Shown here: positions 53,635 to 64,000 of the stretch, piece after piece
Layout: each line of letters opens with the position of its first letter
How positions within the stretch are numbered: the first letter of the stretch is position 1
Origin: Pagrus major
Lineage: Eukaryota; Chordata; Actinopteri; Spariformes; Sparidae
Direction: 5' to 3'
Assembly: GCF_040436345.1 (NCBI RefSeq)
Contig: NC_133215.1
Location: 24,541,806 to 24,605,805, forward strand
DNA: 64,000 nt
Notes under the pieces: model-generated
The model's input: only the letters and a program-made list of their open reading frames with translations
The model's database searches: none
Told to the model about the DNA's origin: nothing
Program-made: the position numbers and the translations under genes

Positions 53635-54607
53635 ACCATACCTGCTCCCAGATAGACACACTCACACCACATGACTTCACAACCCCAATGACGGAAAATG
53701 TGACCAAATAATTTACAGCCCTCCTTTGTAAAAGATGGTGTGACATTTGACCAGATTGTATAAGATTGTGCAACGCATCACATGCCTGTTTTTATGTTCA
53801 AGCACCGAGCATGTCTGATATCATGGAGATATTATGTTTGCCCTTTAATCTGAATGCATTTTTAGTGGTTGCACCTAATTATTTTCCTACATCAAAGAAG
53901 AATTTCCTTCAGATCAAATTCTTTATAATATTCCACATAATAGTTCTTATTTTAAGACGTTTGAAAGCAGTGGGGCATCTTTGCATTAAATGCCATACCG
54001 ACCTCTTAAATAATGCATTTCTTTAACTTTGAGGAGTTGGTTTCATTGTATGCATGCATTAAAGTGTTTTCTAAACTTGAAATGATTGATTCGCTTGTTG
54101 AACATGCAATAATGTCCCATTTCACTCAGTGCCTTGTTCAAAAGCACATATAGCTGCAGATCAGGAGTTCATCCAGTCTGCTTGTCAGTTTGACTGCAGG
54201 TGTAAATATTCCCATGTTACGCACCTGCATTTTTCTCAGCCTGCATGGTACATTTATCTGAACCACCACAGTAGCAGTACGTGCCTCCCTACTTTTGTTA
54301 TACTTCCTCAAATAAACAATGTGAGCAGGTTGTGTGCAGATTTCATAAACAGCCCAGATCATGTGAAAGTTGTTAACGTGCAATAAAGCAAAAATGGAGC
54401 CATAGTCAGGAGCACCATCCTTATCTGCTGGTTCATAAAGTCACTGAGATACAGTTCACCTCCACCTCAGTCAGGTCATTACAATTACAGCAAGAATAAT
54501 GTTAAAAGTGAAAATGGAAATTATTTTAATTTCTACTTAAATATGCAATAATTCATACAAATGATACGAAGCTCGAGAAGTCATTTTTAAAATGTAATAT
54601 TAAAAAT

Positions 54608-54703
54608 CCATCCATCCATCCATCCACATCTGTAACTGCTTATCCTTTTCAGGGTCACGGGGCAGCTGGAGCCAATCCCAGCTGACGTTGGGCACCAGCT
54701 CAA
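54608..54703. repeat. Teleost CCAT-type interspersed repeat fragment
   Basis: CCATCCATCCATCCATCC followed by GCTTATCCTTTTCAGGGTCA and GCTGGAGCCAATCCCAGCTG is a hallmark fragment found many times in fish genomes. Confidence 0.7.
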
Positions 54704-57700
54704 TATTCAAAACAACTTTGGTTATGAAAGGTTTGTATCCTGCTTATCATTAAGGATATTGGAAATATAATTTAGCCTAAAATGGCTTTTTTCAAACAAT
54801 TTTTCTTTGCAACGTTAAAGCACCAGCTTCAAACACATTTATCAGTGGCATTAATACGCAGTGTTAGTAAAGGTCAAGAATATAACTTAGGTACTTCAGT
54901 TTAAAGGAGGCTTTTTCAGGTAAAATCTGATTTTTGTCACTTCCACATTGAGTGTATTGGTCTGTATTGTGAAGTGAATGAAAAACATGCCTTGGATTTA
55001 TTACAGTTTAACAGTTTATGGTTGTGAAGAGAGCCCTTTTTAAAACTCTTTGAATATATTAAATATACTTTATATTTTGCTTTGAATTAAAAAGGTGTTT
55101 ATAGAATCAGCTTAACAATCATCTGTCCAACAGCTACAACCAGGAGAAAGCACATTATAGTCTAAACTGAAACTAGATTCATTAGCTTATGTTTAGGATA
55201 TGTTTGGATATGATTACGTTTCCAAATTCCAAACTCTGAACGTTATTTTTATAAACTTGTGGTTACATTTTATTGATGATTTATGCTATTGCTTTAATAC
55301 TTTATATTTATCTTCGTTTACACTATAATGACGGATAGATGTCCTGTCAGATTGCAGTTACAATTTCCTATTAGATAAAAGGAAAAAAAGGCTTTGCCAA
55401 AAAGATAAAGCCGCATCACATGAATGTTCAGAGGTTAAGTATTTTCCAATGGAAATAAAGGCCAGTGAACACTGATAATGATCATAAAAGCTGTGAGCTC
55501 AGAGTCAGGTGCTTCATCTTTATCTGAAGACTGACAACGGTTTATCAACGACGCCCATACATACACAGATAGTACTACATTAGATGTGCTGAGAGGGTTT
55601 GAAGTGATATATTTATTGATCCAGTGAAACACTTATATTTTAGCAGCATTGTTGTATGTCAATGTCAGCCTGTTGGTCCACAACTTTGTTCCAAAATGAA
55701 AATTAGAAATAGAATCAGAAGCCAAATAAGTTTTCACATAAAGGAACCTGCCTTGTTGCAGTTAGAGAAAATAAAGAAAGATGAAGCTTACACAGTAAAT
55801 ATGAAGCTACAACCAACAATTGGCTAGCTTAGCTGAGCATGATGGCTGAAATGAGAGGGAAACAGTTGGTCTGGCTCTTTCCAGCTACAAGCAGCTCGGT
55901 AATTAAAACATTCTGTCTCTTTTTCTCTATACAAACAACAAAGAAATGTAAAAACAACCTATAAGACTAAGCTAACCAACTTCTGGCTTCAGTGTGTGGT
56001 ATCAATTTACTCATCTTACTCTCTCCAAGAAAGCAAAGGCAGAAGCAGTAGGCAGATTTCCCAAAATGTTGAATTATTCCTTTAAAGACATCATCATCTT
56101 TGTATCTGTGACTCTGAAAGTCAACTCTCTGCAGGCAACACGTCAACAAGTCCATAATCTGTTACATACATTGGACTGAGAACTGAGAATTGGGCACCAC
56201 AGACCCCTGAACTTCACTCATCTTCCCCTCTGGGAAAGAGCTCGACTGGAGCTGAGGACTCTAATGAAAAAGAACCAGTTCAGTGGTGTAAACATCTGAC
56301 TAACCCACCATGACTATCAGTAACATGGCTCCTTCACTGCAGCATAACTATATCATTCCATTGGGATTGAAACCCGCTCACCTTATTTTGTCATACAGGA
56401 AAAAAGAGATTGGAGACCGAAAATTAGACGTACAGAGACCTTTCATAACACCTCATTTAGCTGTATGTATATGTGTAAAGTCAGGGCACTGAATGATACT
56501 TATTTGGAGGTGGATGCAATAAAACAACAAACACAATATAGAACAATACAAAGTTTGAAAGAGCATATAGTCCTTCCCAATCGTATCTTCTCTTCTATGG
56601 ATGAAGCATACTGGTGGCAAATTAATCAGTGACGTTCATCCGTTAAATATTTAAACCACACAAGTCCTGTGTCCACCACAGACTCTTGTTTAGTGTAAAT
56701 GGCTGTTTTCTGTCTTTTAAACTCCCGAGTAGAAAACTGCAGTACTTGCTGCTCTACAGCAGATGGAGGCAGCATTGCTCTTATGTCAGCAGCTCCTGCT
56801 TTGATTTATGCATTTTTCGTACTTGTTACTAAATCTGAGGGTTCACTGAAAATAATTAACTTAATGAACCGAGATCAGTCACTCAAGTATCCTATAGGTG
56901 GTAACACTTTATTTTAACCCCCCTTTTCAGCATTTAAAAGCAGCATATAAACAAAATATGGTTACAAAACACACACTACAGTACACGACACTTCCTTATA
57001 TATCTGTTTACAGCTACAATCTCATGTGTCTTTAACCACTTATTGAGCCCATACTGCTTAGAAGTGCTGGATTTGGGGGTTAATGTAAATGGTCAGCCAC
57101 AAGGCATTGTGACTTTCATTCAAGGTAAATTGATTAAACCCATAGCAGCATGCAGCCCGTGTGATCTGCCGAGTGAATCATCAGTTTGTCCAGTTACACT
57201 TCTCTGCTAACACATTTTTCATGTCATGTAATGTAATAGCCCTCCATTTAAGAGTTATCATTTGTCGTTCTGTCTTGAAATATATTTGAAAACTCTGAGT
57301 CACTGATTCACTCTCATTATGTCTTCTTACAGCAACGTCTGACTAACCCACCGAACATCAATAATAAGAGCATCTCTTTTTATTGTTGGAGCCTCTTCAC
57401 ACTTTCTCCTTCAGGAATTTGTGAGTCATCTTTTAATAAAGAACGCCAAGGTATTCATAGGTTGCTACCTAACCACACTTTAAAAAATTATTTATCTGTC
57501 CTGTGTGATTAAAGAGATGAGCGCCTGCTCTGGAAGCGTTAGCAGCAGTAAGAGCCCTGCCAGTCTGTCCAATTATCAGTCCAATGATTATCTAAGCATG
57601 CTGGGACTTTGGCGTAGGTCTGCGCAGGAAGAGACGGCGTTGAGTGTAAAGTCCCTGTTGTGATAAGGAAATTACATTGTTAAAGTCCTTTCTACTTTGC

Positions 57701-58499
57701 AATTTTACCAGAATTAACTGCACCTGAATGTTAAAGCAGGAGACGCTGATGGCAGATTTGTTAATTTTGTGCCTGAATGCCAGTCGATGACAAAGTCAGG
57801 GGAAAGTCGAGGCAATTTCAAACCCTGTCGCCTTAAAAATCTAAAGAGTGTTGCATGAGCAGGCCTGAAATAAAACTCATTTAAAAGTTGCACACACAAA
57901 CTGAGACAATAAATAACTTCAACACAAAGGTAAATATGTTGAACATGTATTTTTTATTGCACTGACGTGATTTTGTTGTCAGTGAATCAGTACGGCAAGG
58001 TGCTGACAACCACTAACAGATTTTAACCCGACTATAAACCCAGTTACACTTGCTGTCCAGCATTGTTACAAAAAATAAAAATAAAAACCCTGGAAAACTG
58101 CTGACCAGATTGAAGAAATGTGCTGTGAGAGTTCATGGTAGCAGATCCTGATTGTAAAAGATGGTTTTGGTCATCGTCCACAACTGTAGCACCACCAATT
58201 CATTTATATGTGCTCCTCCTTTTAAAACTTTTGTGGCCTTATAATCCCTACATTTGGATTAGTGTTAGAAATTTTTCTCCCTTCATTCTTTCATTGTTAT
58301 ACATCATATTGGTGAAACCTTCCACCGTCCTTTTGTTTGCTTCTAGGTAGGATTTTAACTGGCCTATCTACCTTATTTTTTATTATTTTTTTGGTTCAAG
58401 GACTCTTGTAAAGGCTTCTTAGTGTGTTTCAAAATCTGTTTTTTTTTTCTTTATATTTACTTGTTATCGATGAATAAGCTTGAGAATTGTCTGCAGCCA

Positions 58500-58790
58500 T
58501 GCTAGCAGCTCTGTGGGGCTGGACTTAATGCTAACGTGACAGTGCTAACATGCTGATACTTGGAGGTAATGTTGCCACCATCTTAGCATACTGTATTAGC
58601 ATGCTAACATTAGCTTATTAGCACTAAACACAAAGTGCAGTTGAGTGTGATGGGAATGTTGTAAGTTTTGCAAGAATTTGGCCATAAAATGAAGTAGTGG
58701 ACAAATTAAAATTTGACCTGTGCTACAGAATAAGTCATGGATCACCAAAGTTATAAGGATTGGAGGACTGACACTGACACTGCAAAGGTG
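58500..58790. repeat. Teleost 'TAGCATGCTAACATTAGC' interspersed repeat
   Basis: Words TTAGCATGCTAACATTAGCT-like at 58595-58620, TTAGCACTAAACACAAAGTG and GATGGGAATGTTGTAAG follow the order of a familiar dispersed fish repeat of unassigned class. Confidence 0.6.
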
Positions 58791-58825
58791 CTAGTTTGGA
58801 AAAAAAAACATTACATTTCATCAGG

Positions 58826-59385
58826 GGTGGAAGTAACTAATTACAACTACTCAAATTACTGTAATTAAGTTATTTTTGGAGGGTACTTGCACTTTTAACA
58901 GTATTTTTTCTGTCTGTAATTAAGTCTGTAATTGCATGCACTATCTACTTAGTTACTTTCAGAGTCTTAATTGAGTACTGAATACAATTTGAATTAATAT
59001 CTGAAATTTTCATCTGAATTCTTGTAGCCAATACGGCGGGCCAATGATAACTCTGACATACGGACAAAAAACACAAAACTCTGCAGCAGGCACGGGTTTG
59101 GAGAGGTGACCACGACCACTGAGCAGAACAGTGCAGGAGTTGGGAGTAATTTAGATTTGGAGAAACAGAAACCCCTCTGATTTAATGCCTGCTATTGATA
59201 ATGCATTAAACATCAATGGTTAAAAAGTAACAGATACTCTGAGTAGTTTTTGAAGAGGTTTCTTTGTACCTTCACTGAAGTATTATTTCAATACGAGTAG
59301 TTTTACTTGTAATTGAGTAATATTTTGGTAAAGTAACTGTTATCGTACTTGAGTACAGATCTTCAGTACTTTTTCCACCACAGAA
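58826..59385. mobile_element. DNA-transposon-like repeat with inverted ends
   Basis: Left end GGGGTGGAAGTAACTAATTA; right end AGTACTTTTTCCACCAC, whose reverse complement is GTGGTGGAAAAAGTACT. Interior has GTACTTGAGTACAG-type words. Non-coding. Confidence 0.5.
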
Positions 59386-60983
59386 TTTCACAAACATTAT
59401 ATAATTCACAGCGACACTTCAAACCCTGGAGTGAAAGAATGTTAAACTCCAGTAAATTCTGGATGTTACATTCTTACAGTATTTTGCTTTAAATCTTAGA
59501 GAGTTAATGACTTGACTCCACCAGCATGTGGTGCAAATCACAATGACTTATGCAGCAGTGCTTGGTGCAGTGTGATTGTAAATCCAAGCAGTCCCAGTGA
59601 TTACAGGGTTTCTCATCCACAACTGATGCTTCATCAGATATGTCCAAATGCAAATCAGTGCACGCTGTCATCTCAATTTTGGTGAATTATTGAGCAGCCA
59701 GTACTTTTTCCTCGATTAGAGAGTCACACTGTCTCAGAGAAAATGAAAAAAGTCAACAGAGAGAGGAGTCAGCTGAGGCACTTAGTTTTGGGTGTATGCA
59801 AGTGGAATTAGAGTGATACTGGAAGATTTTTCATTTAAGATTATTTGGTCATGTCATAATGAAAACCTGACATCTTCTAGCCACATTGCATGATGGATGA
59901 ATGACAAACATTAATTTGAAATGGTGAGTGTACACAAGCTGTCTAGCTGTTTGACGCCAACACCCAAAGTGTACATACAGAAATTCTTCCCTGATGTAGT
60001 AGTACCTCTGTGTTTGGCTCAAAAATGTATGTTGCACAGGATAGCCGTTTTCATTTTGCTGTGCTGACTGCAGCGCTGCATATAATAATGTTTCATCCCC
60101 AGAAGTAATTGGGCCTATTTTTCATTGTTCACGTCTTTTGATAAGCTCCCAGTATTACTTTTCCACTGTCACACAGAGCTACTGTATTAACCTTGATTCA
60201 AGAGAAACCTGTTATTTTACCTGTTCTGACAGGTTAACTTTCTGCTCTGAGCAGCATGTACCAGCTAAGAAAAAAAACATCAGTAAATGCATGCACAAGC
60301 CCACTCACTCACCCACCACACACACAACAAACACCTCAAACACCTCAAACACCTCTTTTATTACTACTCAGTGTACTTATTGAGCACGCATCCAGCCTGA
60401 TCAAAGAGCTCTAATTACACACATTACTGAGTGACGACTCCACTGAGTGGGTACTACACACACAAATAAGACTCTGTATGCAAGGTTACAGGTTTCAATG
60501 TGTGTGTGTATGAGAATGTGATTGTGTTGCGGGTGGGTGTGTGGTTGAGGTTGGAGTGTGGACTGCAGTGCACACAGGAGAGCGTGTGTGTGTGTGTGTT
60601 CTCACATGATGTAGCTGCTCCTGGTGCACCGGAACAGTGTTAGTCACTGTCACCCCGCTATTCAGCCGAGGATGATGGACGTCGGAGGGTCAGCCACCAA
60701 TTATCCTCTTTACACTGATAAGAGAGGCCGGCCCTCCCCTCCATGTGCCTCACTCCCCTCCCCCTTTTCTTCCTCTGTCTTTGTCATTCATGTTCTCTCT
60801 GTCTCTCACTGTATGTTTATCTGTAAGGCAGAGAAGAATAATAATAAACTGTCTATACTCGTGGAAAAGATTTCTATTTGGGGTTAGTTCAACTCAACAA
60901 GGTCACACAATGTCGTCTGTCTTATATTGTTCTTATATCTGTGTTATATTGTAAGAATTGTGTAATATTATTGGTATAAGTCA

Positions 60984-61234
60984 TGGTAACACTTCACTTT
61001 ACAGGTCTGCATATTATATGGTAAGTAGGTGGTATTTACCAAGCAACATATGCTTATTACCGATTGAAAAAACAGCAGATTATTATTATTAAATCACGTT
61101 GGGGTATTTTTTAAATTCATTTTCAGGTAATTGTTGTAATAGCTGAGGGGTCATTTTAAAGACATTTCAAATACGTTACTTGATAATTACCACATACTTA
61201 ATGCGAAATTTGCGGACCTGTAAAATTGTTGCCA
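60984..61234. mobile_element. MITE with TGGTAACA-type termini
   Basis: Left end TGGTAACACTTCACTTTACA (60984 on) matches the reverse complement of the right end, TGGCAACAATTTTACAGG, with a short gap; GGTCTGCA/GGTCCGCA follows in both. About 250 bp, non-coding. Confidence 0.65.
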
Positions 61235-61599
61235 TAGTCACTGTCACCATGTACAGATTTTGCATTTTAAGCACACACAGACACACACGTCCCAGAGGAA
61301 CTTACATCATGGCCAGTTCGTTAACTGTTTGTTAATCGTTTTATCAGCCTATCTGTCATCAACCACCACCACCAGTGTCTGGACTCCATGGACAGATTCT
61401 TCTTGCTTCTGCTCAGGGCAGACGCTCTTCGATCACGAGATCTCCCTGTAGAGTCCAAGCGCCAGTGGCGGTCCTAGCTTGCATGATGCCCTGGGCGGAC
61501 CTCACCTTCAGCCCCACCCCCCAAAATAAAAGGACAGAAAAAAAACCTCATGCACAAAATAACTTTTTACTAAACGCACAATATTATTGTACAATATCA

Positions 61600-61872
61600 G
61601 TCTGTTGTTGCGAGCACCATCTTCTTCGCAGTGGTGTCCTGGGGTGCGGGCATCAAAATGAAGGATGCTAACAGACTGAATAAACTCATCAAGAAGGCAG
61701 GGTCGGTTGTTGGCTCTAAGCTTGTCACCCTGGAGGAGGTGGTGGAGGACAGGATGCTGGCAAAACTGCTGGCTATCATGGACAATGTCGCTCACCCCCT
61801 CCACAAAACTCTGGACAAGCTTAAGAACAGCTTCAGCCACAGACTCATTCAACCCCGCTGCCTAAAGGAGTG
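61600..61872 (+). mobile_element. Second LINE fragment, opposite orientation
   Basis: The plus-strand frame reads VVSWGAGIKMKDANRLNKLI then KKAGSVVGSKLV and MLAKLLAIMDNVAHPLHKTL, then NSFSHRLIQPRCLKEW. It is the C-terminal part of the same LINE protein type as the copy at 19676-20299 (shared SFS-x-RLI-x-P-x-C-x-KE). The coding part stops at the TATC repeat, before the terminal FLPAAVRLYN block. Confidence 0.7.
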
Positions 61873-61876
61873 GCAC

Positions 61877-62121
<245 letters not shown>

Positions 62122-64000
62122 ATTATGACTGAAATGTGCTTTATTTGGAAGCAATTCGTGATGTGATTGACTTTAGCCTACTTATTGCATTAGTTGTGCA
62201 CTATTAGATGAATCCCCTGCTTCACCACTCCCCTGCACCAGTAGGGAGAGCTGAGATCCAGAGGTGATCCCAGAAAGTGTTTAGGAGCATGTTCCAGGCC
62301 ATTTGGTGTTGGTTGGCACCTATTTGATTGACACTTTTTTGGATCACATGGTTGGATCTAGGGTTAGGGTTAGGTTAGAGGCAGGCTTTAAAATATTCAT
62401 GAAAAATACAAATTCCACTAAAATCCAATAAAAACAGGGGTGTCTCATTCAACCAGTATCAAATGCCATTCTGGCATTGATTTTGAGTCAATGGGTCAAA
62501 TGACGTGGAAGCTATTGAAAAAAATGGCAGATGTTTTGCACCATGAAATGTTAACTACAAATGAAATGACGTGAATTTTGATGTGCCATTATGCACTTTT
62601 TTCCCCACCTTACTCATCTACTCACATAATCCCCTCATTACATTGCCTAAAATTGCAGAAGTTGAAGACCATTTAAAAAAAAAAAGTGTTTTTTCATCTC
62701 AGCCCTTCAGTCTCCACCACTTGTCATCACAAACTGAGGCCCGTTTGCTGGATAAATGGTTCTTATTTAAAGGGATTCTAATTTTTGAGCTGAACTGGCC
62801 TCATTATCCTGCTGATGTGATGGTTATTCACTTGTTTTATGAAGTAAAACCTATTTTTGAGATGAATCAGGTTGGAAGGATGAGGAGGGAAGGCTTCTTC
62901 TTTTTGAATGATGATTTCCGTAAACATCTACAGTACTGTAAGCATCTGCTCCCAATGCTATCTTGCTAAATGCTGGGAAATTTACATTATTCAAGAGGGA
63001 GGAAAAAAAAGCAGAAGTTAACAGGCAATCACACTTTATGACTTTGCTGAGTGGCTTGTTCTGTGACACGCGCTTGTTCAAACATATTTACACAGCATAT
63101 GGCCATGAATATGTTTATGTACACACGCAGAATCCCAGGCTCATACACAAACCTTGACATACAGTGTCTGCCATCTGGAGACACAAAAGAAAAAGGACAT
63201 CATCAATCAAATAGTTTGCATCACATGAACACTTACATAACGTGAAACGGGTACGGGATTGTTCAAAGTGCCCCAGTTGTGGAAGAGTGAAAATAAGAGG
63301 GCACAAATACGGGACAGCATGCCATTAGTCTTTTGTTTTTTTAATATCTGTCGCAGTTACTTTTAATGACTGATGGGGTACAAAATGACCAGAAAGCCCT
63401 CTAGAGTAAACATATTGTTCTATTTTCTAGAATTATCCAAGAAAATCTTCCCGCATGGGCACCCCATCTGAACCTGTTACCTTCTCACAGCGGGTGACTT
63501 TTAGTAAAAAGTTCAACAGGATTAAAAACAGCTTTTCCCTAAGCGTACTATTAAATTCAGCCGCAGGCAAAGCTCTGTTGACAGAGGGTTTTAATCTAAT
63601 TACATGCCTGTTTTGAGGTTTCTTTACCAATGTGAACAAGTAAGATGAGAGAAGGAATTTAGTCTCCAGACATTTTGCCAACTCTGTATGATTACTGAGT
63701 AATACAGATAAAGTCAGTGCAGCAGCATAATTTGGTATTTCATGCTCATCAAAGTACTTGTTTACTTATCTTTCATCCTTAAATGAAAAATTGGAAAGTT
63801 TTGATTTTTTTTGCCCAAATTGTAATGAATGCTCTGCTAACTGAGCTCCATAATAATATATAATTATAATTAGCTGTGGTGTGAGGTTCAACAAAAACTT
63901 GAGTGTTTTTTGTTATCTTTTTTTTTTTTTTTTTGACATTTTAAAGCCCAAAGAAAGGCTCCAATTGCCTCAGTCACTTTAAATTTAACCTGACTTTAAA

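Noticed and set aside
62357-62375. Telomere-like TAGGGTTAGGGTTAGG
   Set aside because: Only about two and a half units; too short for an interstitial telomere.

Overview
The window is vertebrate nuclear DNA, almost certainly from a ray-finned (teleost, probably percomorph) fish. It has long GT-AG introns, dense CA, CT, TATC and TA microsatellites, and interspersed repeats typical of teleosts. It also carries an ependymin-family gene. No prokaryotic, viral, CRISPR or tRNA feature was seen. Four protein genes could be rebuilt exon by exon; exon phases agree throughout, so there is no sign of a pseudogene or frameshift.

Layout. 1-6480: gene-free flank, mostly AT-rich, probably cis-regulatory space of the next gene. 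6480-9010: a two-exon Msx homeobox gene (best guess msx3) with CCAAT and TATA-like promoter elements and poly(A) signals. 10.25-13.54 kb: atp5pd (ATP synthase peripheral-stalk subunit d, 161 aa) with a non-coding first exon, bracketed by two perfect CTCF-like cores. 14.1-47.96 kb: pnpla6 (neuropathy target esterase, NTE), one non-coding and about 34 coding exons, 1353 aa: N-terminal membrane helix, three cyclic-nucleotide-binding-like domains, then a patatin phospholipase domain. 48.6-53.6 kb, minus strand: a six-exon ependymin-family gene (221 aa, secreted) lying tail-to-tail with pnpla6. 53.7-64 kb: no gene found, several transposon remnants and microsatellites.

The most interesting feature is in pnpla6. 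The exon carrying the catalytic aspartate of the patatin Ser-Asp dyad is present twice (38290-38406 and 40839-40955). Both copies are exactly 117 nt, intact, phase 1 at both ends, and differ at 12 of 39 residues. They look like mutually exclusive exons that swap part of the active site. A CT-repeat tract of about 130 nt precedes the first copy, a CTCF-like core lies between them, and the second copy uses a GC splice donor. Together these suggest regulated splicing of enzyme specificity.

The genes do not form a pathway: a developmental transcription factor, a mitochondrial housekeeping gene, an ER phospholipase and a secreted brain-type glycoprotein are neighbours. Exon calls come from reading frames, splice consensus and remembered family sequences; no alignment or expression data were available.
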